Source of the DNA: Fasciolopsis buskii
Lineage: Eukaryota; Platyhelminthes; Trematoda; Plagiorchiida; Fasciolidae
Direction of reading: 5' to 3'
DNA length: 64,000 bases
Assembly: GCA_008360955.1 (NCBI GenBank)
Contig: LUCM01010456.1
Span: 367,643 to 431,642, forward strand
Made by a program: the position numbers and the translations under genes. Positions 46,001-57,959 of the stretch are shown in pieces; within the stretch, counting starts at the first letter, position 1, and each line of letters starts with the position of its first letter. The notes under the pieces were generated by a model that ran no database searches, was not told the origin of the DNA, and saw only the letters and a program-made list of their open reading frames with translations.

Positions 46001-47640
46001 GATCCGTTGACAACGGCACAACCTGTGTGCAAACGTAGTCTTCTATTGATTAAAGCCGTTGAAATTTACCGGATCAGAATAGAGTTCATCCGGAAGCAAG
46101 GGACATTTCCAAATGAGAGACCAATATCCAAGACTGTTCACGATAACTTCATTGATCAGCGACTAGCAACGTACAAACTAGAACGCCAGTGATTAATTAT
46201 ACACTAGCCTTAGATGCAAACTCGAATAAAAATCCCCATAATCTTAGGATCACCAGTCCGAAGTTTACTCATGTACCGCAATGGGCATATCTGCTCCTAA
46301 TCACAGGAGTTTTATTGCCAACCCTCTGAAAATGAAGCGCGGCTGACGATAAATTTAATTTGCACTATGGCACAATATATAGTACACTCATGGCGATGAG
46401 CAAAGTGCACGTACCTGCGCGTATTCTTTGATAACATGCTAAATGAGGTGTTGCCGAATCGAGGTCACAAAGAAGCTTTCTTGTACCGTCACATCTACTG
46501 GCATGTATGGACAGTGTCATGCAAGTTGAGGAGGTAGTTTCATCAGTCACCTACTGATTTTCCAAAGCGCATGTCTTTTTCAAGAGGTTATTTAATCCTC
46601 CGAGTAGCTGTGTGAATCAACCAAGTAGAAGAACGATAGTCACTGTTGCATGGCTAGTTGTGCGATCACTAGTACAAAACAGAAGCAGAACGGTGTGACG
46701 GTTCACATGTGCAATAGGTGGAAACCATGAATTCGTGTCCATTATGGGAAAACAAAAAAAAGGGGATGACAAACTCCGGTGAATATAGTAGCCGATTTTG
46801 TTTTGAAAGGGAAGCGAAATGCTGAGTCTTTTCTCCTGGGCAGGATGGCGCGGAAGCGAATCGGAAAATGGCCGTGACTTCAGTTCAGCTCGGTTCAAAA
46901 ATGCAAAGTTGATGTGAAATCACAAATGGATAGATGCACTTGTAGTTTGTCCATTGGTACTTTTGCTGATTACGCAAGTATGCCCGTTGCCCGGACTCAG
47001 GATCCATGCCATCTTATTTAAGATCTGAAATAGATTTAAACACTAAGACGATAAACAGTTTTACTTAATCTGCAAATAGTCTATCCCGCGCGTTGACTCA
47101 TTTGCGGATGATGATGGGAAGGAAAACGGAGAGGAAAAATTCCTTGCTATTTCCACTCTTAAAACGGAGCTCTCTCGGTAGTGATGGTCGACTTTGATGA
47201 ACTGTGAAATTTGTCGTTACGTCGTGTACACAAATTTAGTAGGCGAAAATGCCGGAAGGGGAGTTCTGCCGCAGAATCGGACCAGCATGTAGACTATCCG
47301 CCTTATAATTGACGTATTGACACACATGTAACCATTCTAGCCAAACGGTATGACGTATCACTTAAATGGATTTTAAAGAAACCAATAAAACATTAACTTT
47401 TAATTATCTTCCACAGAATTTCAACTATAAAACCCAATAAAAATCATCCAGAATATAATTAGCATAAATAAGTACACTGTTCTCATTCATCTAAGTAATC
47501 TACTATGAACTTCGAAAACTTTTGATGAAAAGTAGAGCAGTCTCAGAGTGACCTGTATGATATTCGAAGTACTATGAGGCAGTCTAGTGGTTGGTAATCG
47601 CAATGAATCTACATTTGACCGGAAAGCCACGAGCATACCA
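43100..47640. other. Non-coding stretch, no supported gene
   Basis: Contains a short hairpin at 43,712-43,737 (8-bp perfect stem), a TA run near 45,478-45,492, and a region open on both strands at 45,757-46,192 whose translations match nothing recognised. No domain or paired splice sites were seen. Confidence 0.42.
43712..43737. repeat. Short inverted repeat, 8-bp stem
   Basis: GCGAGTGA and TCACTCGC are separated by ten bases, perfectly complementary. Probably incidental. Confidence 0.7.
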
Positions 47641-47654
47641 ACGTGCGAGCTTTG

Positions 47655-47762
47655 AACTATCCCCCGGCCCCAAGGGAGGATCGAATCCTCGGTCCCTGAT
47701 TTACATGACCCGTGATCAAGCCCCCGAGCTTATGGAGGCGGCTGTGCGCGGTCTAACCTAAA
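47655..47762 (-). mobile_element. tRNA-like SINE head, family D
   Basis: On the minus strand a polymerase III B-box-like GAGGATTCGATCCTCC is preceded at tRNA-like distance by TAAGCTCGGGGG, a poor A box. The cloverleaf does not close, so it is not a working tRNA; a tRNA-derived SINE or tRNA pseudogene fits better. Single copy in this window. Confidence 0.42.
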
Positions 47763-48244
47763 AGCTATTCACAAAATTTGGTTCATTATGTCCAAACAAA
47801 ATTCCACACAAACCATGATTATGCCACGTCTGAGATGATCATAAATTTTACACTTCCTGCGGTGTTTGCAAGCTGACAAACTTCATTCCCATTCGCTTTC
47901 AGGGATGCGTGCTACTCGTTGACTCCTCCGTTTTTCAAAAGTAGACAACATCCTCATAGGTCGATTTGCTTCCGGCCGTGTTTTGTTCCCAGAATGATTT
48001 GTTCTATGGGAAAAAACATGCTGACAATCAACACTCCGTTTATATCCTGACTCGGGGCATAATTGGAGCGAGTTGAATGGAACTGTCCTTGGCGAACGCT
48101 AATGAGAAAGAATTAACACAGTTCAAACCAAAGCAAAGGGGCTGTGCTAGGGAGGACGACCATGACGAGAACGAAGACGGAGTAGGTGGCGATAACGACA
48201 AGAAACATGTCTGCGAGCTGCCAGTCAGAAAGACTGACAGGTAG

Positions 48245-48260
48245 AGGGACAGACAGACAT

Positions 48261-48291
<31 letters not shown>

Positions 48292-48310
48292 TACGGACAG
48301 GCAGACAGAG
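48245..48310. repeat. ACAG tetranucleotide microsatellite
   Basis: About eight tandem ACAG units at the core with imperfect units on both sides. Minus-strand frames read as artificial SVCLSVCLS. Confidence 0.95.
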
Positions 48311-48470
48311 AAATATAAACAAGAAGACAGACGACTAATCGCGAGAATGCTACTTTATGGTTTGAGGAAATAGGTTTTCATGCGAATGGAAAGTTGTGGC
48401 ACACCGTAACAATGGTTGGGGTTTAAACGGCATGTATTGCTTTCGCAATTCTGGTGTTTCGTTTTTACAA

Positions 48471-48507
48471 TCACACACGCACACACACACACACACATGC
48501 ACACACT
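48471..48507. repeat. AC dinucleotide microsatellite
   Basis: AC run with a GC and a TG interruption. A second shorter AC run lies at 48,768-48,784. Confidence 0.92.
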
Positions 48508-49080
48508 TAGACGTTCACTCACCGTCCTTTCGGTAGTCGATTCTCACTTACACATTCATACGGACACACGTACACTTGTATACCGTTATGGTTTGATCGA
48601 GATGGCTTGTACAGGTCAACAATGCCAAGCTAACCTGCCTCTTCAAACAGTTTCGTATAGGAAAGTAAAACTACTGAAAATAACGTTTTTGCCATTAGAT
48701 CCTCTCGAGTTTGGTTCAACGTGGAGCTATGCTGGGTTCGATCTCATCTGGATGCCGCTCAGCCCCCCCCACACACACACACATGCAAAAATGGAAACAT
48801 GGTCTGCCGACCTATCCAACGGACGGTGGTACAGTTCCAAAACAAAGTATTCTGGTCACGCTAGCCTCAGGATATAATCGCCTGCGGTATACAACTAAAC
48901 AAATAATCACTTGTCATGTTCAGATTTGATCAGGATAAGGTACAGGGGATCGGTGATTTTGCTCCACGCGGGGAATTAATGAAATTTTGCTAAGGTCGAG
49001 TAAACAGTGCAGAGGGGTTTGAACACATGAGAAATAGGTAAACAAATGATCAATTTATCATCATCATCTAATCGGCATTG

Positions 49081-49135
49081 TGGCTCAGTGCTAGAGCGCC
49101 GCCGCCAAGGTAAGAGTGAACCGGCTGTGACAAAC
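49081..49135 (+). mobile_element. tRNA-like fragment with A box, family C
   Basis: GTGGCTCAGTGCTAGAGCG at about 49,079-49,097 is a near-perfect tRNA D-arm/A box. The downstream arm resembles the copy at 52.3 kb in spacing but has no B box, so it is a degenerate SINE head or tRNA pseudogene. Confidence 0.4.
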
Positions 49136-49139
49136 CTAT

Positions 49140-51700
49140 TTATCTACCACTCAAATTGACGCTGCTTTCTAATCTAATAGTTAGGAAAATTAATTGCCTA
49201 AATAAAGTTTGGGTTTAATTAGAAGGAAATTCAGCTTTGCTAACGCCAGCCGGATTCAGCTAATATTCATTTTCAAAGTGAACCAAATCAATGGCGTTCA
49301 GTTCGGATAAATTAACGGTGACTTTAAGGAAGGGTGTGGATTTTCGGGCCAGATTCGAGCACTACTTGTTTGCTGTCAAAGTACTCTTTTAAAGATTTGT
49401 CACACTTTTTCGACCATTAGTCAAGTTTGTCGATTAGTAAGACCTTAAGCTTCGAATTATTGGGTTCAGTTTTCTCGACTCTACCGAACGAATTGAAGTA
49501 ATAAGAAAGTGCTCGTTTGTTAACTGAAAATGCTACTCAGACAATTGCGAACATGACTGACTTACGATCTTCTTATCCATTTATTCGTCATCAAACGACT
49601 TTTGAGGTGTTTCTCTTCATTTTGAACATTCTTAAATTTGTTTCCGTGACAATGAAGCTGAATATACTAATTTCGTCGAATTTACATTAGATATTTTACA
49701 GCACCTATTCCGACTACTTCCCCCTGTCACGGTGTATTTTCTTTAGATTGGAGGACAAATATCGAAGTCTTTACAGAAAAAACCACCAAGCACCTTGGTT
49801 TTAGGTGATAGTGACGTTTCGACAATCGTTTTATGAGTGGCGATTTCTTAAACCACAGCAAATCACGCGGTTCTACGACCGTTTTCTCGCTTACACACTC
49901 ACAGTTTCATGTAAAACGGCGCTATTCTTCTTTCCCACTTGCCTGAATAACACCTAGATTTAACAATTCCTTATTTCTAAGTTTGGTTTGGCCTAGTTGG
50001 GCACATGCAGATTTGCGAAAAGTCCACCATCTTAGCTGAACCCGAACCCGAACCCGAGCGCGAACACACAACCCGCCTAATTTGCACCAGATCTGATCAA
50101 CCACCGGAGCCTTGAGATCATACAGAAGGACAGTAGTTTGTAGACTTGAAATCTGTATGCCGAATTCAGCCACTTCTGTCAAAAAAAAACGAATACGAAT
50201 TTCCAGCAGGCACTGATTTGGCCCCAACCTAAACCATGCAAATCGAAACAATGAGAAGAACACAACGGAAGGAAAGCACGTTCGAGTTGTATTTACAGCT
50301 CAGGCATTTGTAAGCAAAATTGGAGGTGGAATACATTCCGTCCAATGACCTTCGGGGAGTATCTGGGCTCCCCGACCAATTGTCGTCACGGTTTTATTGA
50401 GCAGTTGTCCAGGGGAGATAGTGCGATGCTATACCGGACCTAACCACATGACTTGCACGTAGACTCAACAAAGGGTTTTCCGAAATTTTAACTAAGAATC
50501 AGTAGTTACCCGTCCAAATCCTGTTTATCAAATATACAGACGAATAAGGATTTAGTACGACTTATTTCGCCAAATGTGCTCGCCATTTCGCGATAAAGTA
50601 CTTTGGTCTTGACCTAGTGATCCAACTGGCAACATATCCAAGTGAGGTGATTTCTTGATTGAAAAGATGAAAGCTTTAGAAGCATTTTGATTCTACTAAC
50701 TGATGACCTACAGGTCAGTTGATCCGACTAGCTTTTAACACAAAATCTGGTGTGGACTGATCGGATTGAGACTATCCCTTTAAAGGTGGAAAATTCATTT
50801 TTCATGGTTTGTATCGACAAATATTTTCATTTCACTATGCGCAACCAAATGATTTATGCTAGGATGAACCTTGTAACCCCGTTCATGGATCCCACGTAAT
50901 ATTCGTCGGCCTTCCGTTGAATAACTTCAAAATGATCATCAAATTCCCGATTCATCTTGGGAGACTTCGAGCTTTACGGCGAACTCATCATACAAAATGC
51001 GTCTTTGCCTGACCGGTTAGATAGTGTCACATATTTGAATTAACTGGTGACTGTATCACCAAAGTAAGTCGAGTACTTCGATTTGTTGCAAAAGTTATCC
51101 TGGTGAAATGCCCAGAGAAATAATGGATGATCCCAGAGGGGACGATGATATCATCACCGGCTCGGATAAAGTTCTGGGACTTTACTAATAGTTCCCCAAG
51201 ACTGTGAACGAGATGAGGCAGGACATAAGGAGGCACGGATGAATTCACGAAAATGTAGAAACCAAAACGCCACCCTAATACCGACTTTAAAAGTCTCTGA
51301 GATAGCACCAGTTTTGAAAGAAGAAGTAAGCCAAGGACTGGCCTGTTGCTTCCGCATTTTAAAACGCATTAAGACAATACTGAAGATGTTCAGAAAGCCA
51401 CAATAAGTAGATGCTACTACCATCTCACTCGGCTGCTGACTAGTCATTAACTGGTATATCAATTTTGTGGAGGCCAGAAAACGGCCCTAGGGGAATGTTC
51501 ACTGCTCGATTTCTTCTGACCTGTCGTATGGTCACTAACTGTGTACACACAACGTCAAAAATGTTATCCGAGCATTGCTCTGTCCCTGTGATAACTGCGG
51601 TCACATCCCTCCTTATGATGAATGCAATAATTGCAGTGCGAAAGAACTCGGCAATGTATTTTACCTTCGGCCTTTTATATTTTCTTTATTAATGAAATGG
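49140..51700. other. Non-coding stretch, no supported gene
   Basis: Contains a CCCGAA hexamer run near 50,040-50,062. Minus frames at 49,922-50,263 and 51,027-51,462 are open but lack any domain motif. Confidence 0.42.
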
Positions 51701-51709
51701 AAATGCACA

Positions 51710-51842
51710 ATTTTTCAGGAAGAGAGCCCTAGCCAGCAAAGGGTCGCCAAGTGGCAAAGATGACCGGCGGTGCGGGGAACCGAACCCGCGACCTGCACGT
51801 GCAAACACCACGACCTCATCCGCTTGGCTACCGCTGACCGGC
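51710..51842 (-). mobile_element. tRNA-derived SINE-like element, family B, copy 1
   Basis: Minus-strand reading starts with a tRNA-like head. TAGCCAAGCGGATGAGG matches a polymerase III A box and GCGGGTTCGGTTCC a B box, at normal spacing. The body then runs through a GGCGACCC...GGCTAGGGC segment to end in TTCCTGAAAAAT. The copy at 63,114-63,242 shares head, body and the same terminal 12 bases, defining both ends. SINEs of this kind are non-autonomous and depend on a LINE for mobility; the RTE or CR1-like LINEs seen here are possible partners, an inference only. Confidence 0.72.
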
Positions 51843-51849
51843 ATGGCCC

Positions 51850-52235
51850 CTCCTTCCCGCACCCGATGACAGTAGCAACCCCAAACCTTTTTGTTTTGTT
51901 GTCCAACAGTCAGTTAACGGATGCCACTGAATAGTGCATTATTTCAATCTATGAAATTCCACAAAGTTCCCTAACAATGGAATATTTCACTTTTTTATAT
52001 CTTCAAATTTTTTCACTGTGGCTCAAATCCGCGGCCACGGAAGAATTTCATCTAACCAACAATCTTGTGATCTGCAACAATTTCTTCTCCACCGGAGGGA
52101 AGCTTCAACGCATTGAAGTGTAACATTCCCTCATTGTCAGGAATTTCTCCTTCGATATCACTAACAATTCCAGGAGCTAGATGTTATGTCGGTTAGGAAA
52201 TCCGTTTACGCTCTAAACATCCAAAATTTCACACA
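51850..52235. other. Non-coding stretch, no supported gene
   Basis: Nothing recognisable. Confidence 0.45.
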
Positions 52236-52239
52236 ACTA

Positions 52240-52308
52240 GCCGGAGTTGGACTGGCGATCTTTCACTTGCTAGGCAGATGCTCTACCACTGAGCTACTAT
52301 GAACATGG
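52240..52308 (-). mobile_element. tRNA-Ala-like pseudogene or SINE head, family C
   Basis: The minus strand has a perfect A box TAGCTCAGTGGTAGAGC, then an arm with CTAGCAA in the anticodon position (AGC, as in tRNA-Ala) and a degraded T arm CCAGTCCAACTCC. The anticodon stem does not pair and the B box is off consensus, so it is not a functional tRNA. Confidence 0.55.
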
Positions 52309-52939
52309 ATCTCGAACGTACAACGGGTAACTAATTATTTTATTCTTCATAAAAAACTAATTTTCGTTATCACACAGGTGGTTCCGGATACATGCAACTA
52401 CCATTGGCCATCCTGTATAGTCAACCGAAATTTACTTTACAAAGTCACTCGATTATCTTCCATGTATGCCGATGTTTGGAAATCCCTAATCGTCTGTCCA
52501 AATAACTCGGTTGATTTATGTGGCCAACAACAGACAATGCCTCGTGCACTATTCCGGACCAAAGGCTTCTTGGTAATTATCGATCGATAGAAGTATTTAG
52601 TTGAAAGATACTCAGCAAGTCCACTGAAAGACAGGGAAAACACGTCAGACAAGATGAGAATTGTTTTTAATTAGTTGTGACTAAATCCTGACTGGCTCGA
52701 CTTATCACTACATATATCCTCCTGGTAGAGCTTTGGGAAAGAGTACACTGGTGTAAACGGTGGAGTTCAAGAAAGTCTCTAGATCGACTCTACATCTTGT
52801 GTATACGTATAAGTTGGCTCGGAAGCACAAGCCACTGAGAACGGCTCAGATAAATCATGTAGAAGGATCTACAGGTAATAAGGGCTATGGTGGTAGTTGA
52901 TCGCAAAAAACTATGAAATCCATAAGAAAATCGAACGCG

Positions 52940-53407
52940 AATCGGATTGTTGAGAATACATGCCTATTCCGTGGCGAAGATCTGACTTGGTGGAAGGAAT
53001 TCGAGTGGAATTAAAGAGCCAGGTATGGTGCCTCCCGTGAAAGTCTTTGAAGAACGCTTAATCTCATTGCGGATGTCATCTGAACAAACTCAGACAAGTA
53101 ATTCGGATTCAGATGAAGAAGCGCTGGTGATATAGCAGTAATGCAGACTCCTTTTAGTTTTAATGCTCGGATTCAGACTCTGAATCCAATGGAGTATGTG
53201 CCCCAACTGATGAGAGTGGAACTTGACTATGGTTTTCCCCGGGCTCAAGGTTCACCGGATGATCCGAGACCTGTGCGAGAAAGGCGCAGTCAAAAGACAA
53301 TCACTGAAGCATACTATTGGTTATTGCGACAAGTTGAAGCGGAACACACCATAGACTGTATGAGTTACAACACTGATGGACCCGGAGACCATAACAGGGA
53401 ACTGTAA
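52940..53407 (+). pseudogene. Frameshifted unidentified ORF pair, possibly transposon-derived
   Basis: Three plus-strand blocks look protein-like. DLTWWKEFEWN lies near 52,978-53,010, MVPPVKVFEERLISLRMSS followed by an acidic SDSDEEA runs from 53,025 to 53,125, and after a one-base frame change 53,141-53,407 includes MEYVPQLMRVELDYGFP and a basic PRPVRERRSQ. A single indel near 53,126-53,138 would join the last two, consistent with decay. A 31-nt GT-AG intron at 53,127-53,157 is possible but leads into a stop. I cannot name the family. Confidence 0.3.
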
Positions 53408-53409
53408 TG

Positions 53410-56230
53410 GACCTAAGCACCACCGGTCAAAACTTAAAAGTGACTAGTACCGAACCTGAAGCCTTCTACAAAAGAAACTAACACGTTACAGAGCTACACC
53501 CGTGATGAATTCAAAAGTTACCGTAGTCAAAATAGTTCGCATGACACTGCCGTATGACTGAATTATACATGCCAAACGCTAAAGTCTTTGCATATCCTGT
53601 ATCCACCATGACCATATTTTCTCCCTCTTATAAGAAGACCAAACCGGACACTTCAGTGTGTGGCGAATTGTGACAAATAATTGGATATCATTGCGAATCC
53701 GCGGGTACCTAGTGTAATAGCAACGGAACTTCACCAGCAATGGGAGAAACTGATGGTCTGTAACTTCCTAAACAGTTCACCTATTTCGTTGTCGCCAATA
53801 TATGGTATGTTTGAGTTGAATCCCTGAATGCATATCAGATCTGGAAGAAACTGAATGTTATGTCCCTATTAAATCAGATCAGAATTTCCTGAGTCATATC
53901 ACAGGCTTATCAGCCGCGGCGGTTCACAACACTTCAGTTTCATCATCTAGAGGAAGTGTCGTAGCAAATCCCAACAACCACCTTGCAATGATGCAGCGGA
54001 AGCGTGCAAGGCCTTGGGTGAACACCTGCTCTGGCCAAATGGTCCAAATCGTGGCAGATCTTACTCGTGCCATCTGATAGTTTCCGACTATTTAGCATTG
54101 GCACGTACCTATAATAGTCTGTCAACACAGACGATGCATGTGATCAAAACAATTCGTCTGTGCCTTATTGACAAAGAAGTGGGCGGCAAGCCCGGCGAAT
54201 GATGTTGTGGAAGCCGTGCACATTTTACAAACACAATTTTGTGGTTATGACGAACATCTCACAGATATGTCCTAAAGAGGGAAAGCTAACGCTACGGACA
54301 GACAAATTTGTCGAGACTTACGACGCACTACCTGAGTTACTGTTATTCTTGTGCTCACCAAAGGCATCAACTCCACAATGAAAAAAACGCGAACTAATTG
54401 AATTAACCGCAATTCTGATCAGACAGGGGCTTGCCTTCGCTTATTGAGATCCGACGGGGATGAAACAGTTTCTGTGACATAAACACCACCTTTCATGGCA
54501 TTCTGAACGACGAGGTGAGCATTCAAATCGCAAAGGGTTCATCACTACTCTAGATCCCATCATCAATGGGTGTGAGGGAGAAAATTTCACCTCGAAGTTT
54601 GACATCTAGAAGCTTAGTTCGTCTTTCACAGTGTCATCTTAATGAACAACTTGATATGTAACCAACAGCAATATTCAAAATAGTTGTAATGTACGATGCA
54701 CGCCAAATTTTCGGGTGCGATTCGAGCCGAGCAACCAGTTGCAGTTTGCTACCAAACACGCAGTACATGTTTACCCCTTTCTCGCGAATTTATTTTGGTT
54801 CCGTTTAAATTTGTCAGCTGTATTCATGGCTCAAAAACGTCTGCTTATTCCCTCTACCACAGACAATTTAGGCTATTGCAACCCCATAAACGAAAGTCGG
54901 CTCTCTCACTTCCCACCCATTTGGTGATAAAGCATTTCGGTGAAAGGTGACCTCGCTGAAAACTGAGCTGCAGCCCACCACATCATCAACCTCCTTTCGG
55001 AATGCAGTCAGTCTCCCAAAGTTATCCAGACCACGTTGGTAGCATGACAACTTTGATTGCCTGCTCATTTCGTGAATTGATTCGCATATACGTTTGTATA
55101 CGACATGTTCCTCAGCGCATTCCAGTTATCATCACACGGTCATAGCGTGATTTAGTCGCTCATAGCAGCCCCATTTCCCGAGACAACAGCGTGTTCATTT
55201 CGGAGCGCAGACAAAAAGAAATATGGTTCTCAGAATTTCAGTTCATTGGTCATCCGGATTTCACCATGGTGATCCACGTGGCAGTATCAGTTAATTCCGG
55301 TTTTCTATTATCATTCTACCTGAAGTATAAGTTAACAGTTTATGCGTGATTTCATAGCCGATTACTCTGAGACTGTTTGAGTATTGTTGGCACACAGTGA
55401 CTGGTTCAAATACGTGCTAGTCCCGGGATAAAATTCGAAACATCGTTAACCCAACATGATCATAAATGATGCTGTTTGATCGCTGTACCATTGTTTTCCT
55501 CACCTGTTTTGTGTGATAACTGTTCAGCTCATTAAACGGCCGATAATCAGTAAGATGGTGACACAAATTTCGAACATTTTGATAACCCAGAGAAGTTATT
55601 TCTCAAGACCCCTTTTTGGGAAAGGGACTCATGAATCTCATTGAGGACGGACACGTGAACTCCATCAAATGCTCAACATGAAATTCGAGAAACACAAGAC
55701 TCGAGTTCGACTCACACTTGAGTTAATCATTGGCGTATGTCACCTGCTAATATCAAGGCTTTAACTTGGGCTTTCCAACCGGAAGAAGTGTTACTCTGAA
55801 CCAATAGCTTTCCTGAACGCTAATCAGAGTTACTGAGTTCAGCTTGATCAGATGTTGACCCAAGCGAATAGCGGTATTCGCAAACTTTCTCCGACTAAGT
55901 CAGGTGACTTCGTTTGCCAGCACAGTATGCCAGAAGGACAATGGCCTTCCCGCCTTTAACTATCATAAACCCTTTGGATTTTATTACCAAACACCTTGTC
56001 AATTTATTCTTTTGACTTATGCAGCATAAGCATGTCCATCAGGATTTTTGACCATTCACTTGTTGCTTGATTCCTTAGAAACTTTTCTTGCTTAGGGGGT
56101 ATGCGAGATACCAACCGATGGTTGCTTTGATCAAAAAGTGTCATAAAAGCTAGGAAACTTAGCGTGTAGAGTTAAAAATGCTTATTCTGTCATCTGTCTT
56201 ACGAGTGCCCTTAGCAGCGATCTACCACTA
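53410..56230. other. Non-coding stretch, no supported gene
   Basis: Short frames only, for example 54,199-54,381 and the overlapping pair at 54,696-54,950. No domain or repeat array recognised. Confidence 0.42.
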
Positions 56231-56698
56231 NNNNNNNNNNNNNNNNNNNNNNNNNNNNNNNNNNNNNNNNNNNNNNNNNNNNNNNNNNNNNNNNNNNNNN
56301 NNNNNNNNNNNNNNNNNNNNNNNNNNNNNNNNNNNNNNNNNNNNNNNNNNNNNNNNNNNNNNNNNNNNNNNNNNNNNNNNNNNNNNNNNNNNNNNNNNNN
56401 NNNNNNNNNNNNNNNNNNNNNNNNNNNNNNNNNNNNNNNNNNNNNNNNNNNNNNNNNNNNNNNNNNNNNNNNNNNNNNNNNNNNNNNNNNNNNNNNNNNN
56501 NNNNNNNNNNNNNNNNNNNNNNNNNNNNNNNNNNNNNNNNNNNNNNNNNNNNNNNNNNNNNNNNNNNNNNNNNNNNNNNNNNNNNNNNNNNNNNNNNNNN
56601 NNNNNNNNNNNNNNNNNNNNNNNNNNNNNNNNNNNNNNNNNNNNNNNNNNNNNNNNNNNNNNNNNNNNNNNNNNNNNNNNNNNNNNNNNNNNNNNNNN
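56231..56698. other. Assembly gap (468 N)
   Basis: All bases are N. Open frames spanning it are artefacts of untranslated X residues. Confidence 1.
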
Positions 56699-57574
56699 TC
56701 TTCGTAGACTTTATAGTCCTCGTTCAAACCTGTGACCTGTTTTCATGTTTCTAGGATCAGGATGACCTTCTGAAGAATGATACTGACAAGGTGGATACCT
56801 TGATTATTTGGCTTCCTGCACATTCCGCCAGTCGGTTCCTGAATCAGAGTATTGAATATCTCGTACTAACATTCAATCAGGAAAGTAATTTCGCGAATTT
56901 ACACGCGAAGTAAACGAATCCTAAATTGAAAAGTGATTCTTCGTTTATTATCTGCAATGATGAGGATATACGCGGTTTACGTATCAGTGCACAACGATTG
57001 TATCTGAGCACCGCGAATAAAAAGGGTGTGGCGAAAAGTCAGTGAAATTAAAACAAGACCCTAGACTAAACGGTTCCACTCATCTTCGCGCTTGACTACA
57101 AAGTTGAAAAAAAATGTTCGCGGGTTTACATGAAAAGATTTCAAAATCCCTCGGTGCCGAACTATGGCATCTTGGTCACTATTAGTACACTGTAATTATA
57201 ATTAGTTCAATTTAACTTTTACATCTGCACTATCCTTATTTTCTATGTTTTACACCGATTATGATAACAAACTAACCAACTACATTTTCTCACTCAAAGT
57301 TTGCGGCCTGCCCAGCATTCCTTGGTAAGCTTGCTGAAGTCTTTCGGCCAGAAACAGGCGGTTATGGGAGCTTGAAGTAATTGATCATTTCTTGCTATAT
57401 TGAGCGGAAGTGATAGTAACCTATAAGCCCCACATCTAACATTTCCGAAAGAATTTGGTAAACCATCGGTCAAACGACCTTGACGAAGCGGAATGAATAA
57501 GTTGTCGAATGTTTCTTTTGATCGAATAGTCACCAGGTGAAACTGAACTACTCGGAGATTCTCCTCGATCATTA

Positions 57575-57630
57575 TTAAACCTTGGTGGCAACAAATTCTT
57601 CGTGTTCGCGAAGGAAATTCCGTAACAAAT
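57575..57630 (-). CDS. Candidate terminal exon, paired with 57,898-57,945
   Basis: The minus-strand acceptor has a strong pyrimidine tract (TTTTCTTCTAG) ending at 57,631. Joined to the upstream candidate exon, which supplies one base, the frame gives DLLRNFLREHEEFVATKV followed by TAA. Phase agreement and the natural acidic/basic helix-like sequence support it. Alternatively AAG/GTTTAATA could act as a weak donor. A competing frame in the same DNA is open for 139 codons (57,294-57,713), which weakens the case. No family is recognised. Confidence 0.33.
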
Positions 57631-57897
57631 CTAGAAGAAAATTTTGCACCTAGGTGTTCATTATGGACCCAATCATTTCTCTTCCTGCCTTGAGAACAGA
57701 AAACCGATGCCACTTCACATTACTCATGACAATTTTGTTTGGGAATCGTGTCTTGTGAAAACGCGTTGGTGAGTTCTGAGGGAACCACTGCACAGGAATG
57801 GTAAATTGAGTTTTCTTTTCTTCATTGATTAGTACATGGGGTACAAAGCATCAAAACTTGCGATGTATCTCTTTGAGAGCGGTAAGATCACACTTAC

Positions 57898-57945
57898 CAC
57901 GGGGATCTGCATTTTGATGGTTGCTTCCCTTCAGTTGTTTAATCC
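57898..57945 (-). CDS. Candidate 48-nt internal exon, paired with 57,575-57,630
   Basis: On the minus strand TTCCTAG at the 5' side and a consensus donor GTAAGTGT starting at 57,897 bound 48 nt. These encode IKQLKGSNHQNADPR with split codons at both ends. The intron to the next candidate exon would be 267 nt. The exon length is a multiple of three. No upstream exon was identified. Confidence 0.35.
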
Positions 57946-57959
57946 CTAGGAACAGTGCA

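Noticed and set aside
45757..46192. Region open on both strands (91 and 126 residues)
   Set aside because: Neither translation shows a recognisable motif and both strands being open suggests low stop density by composition; no splice or promoter signals support either.
49922..50263. 113-residue minus-strand ORF
   Set aside because: Its RVRVRV part comes from a CCCGAA hexamer run and no domain is recognisable.
51710..51842. Functional tRNA gene
   Set aside because: Acceptor and anticodon stems do not close, and the unit continues into a non-tRNA body shared with another copy, so a SINE fits better.
56178..56735. Two open frames of about 180 residues on opposite strands
   Set aside because: They span the run of N bases and consist almost entirely of undefined residues.
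57294..57713. 139-residue minus-strand ORF as a single-exon gene
   Set aside because: No recognisable domain; strong splice signals within the same DNA favour another frame, and two other frames look equally protein-like.
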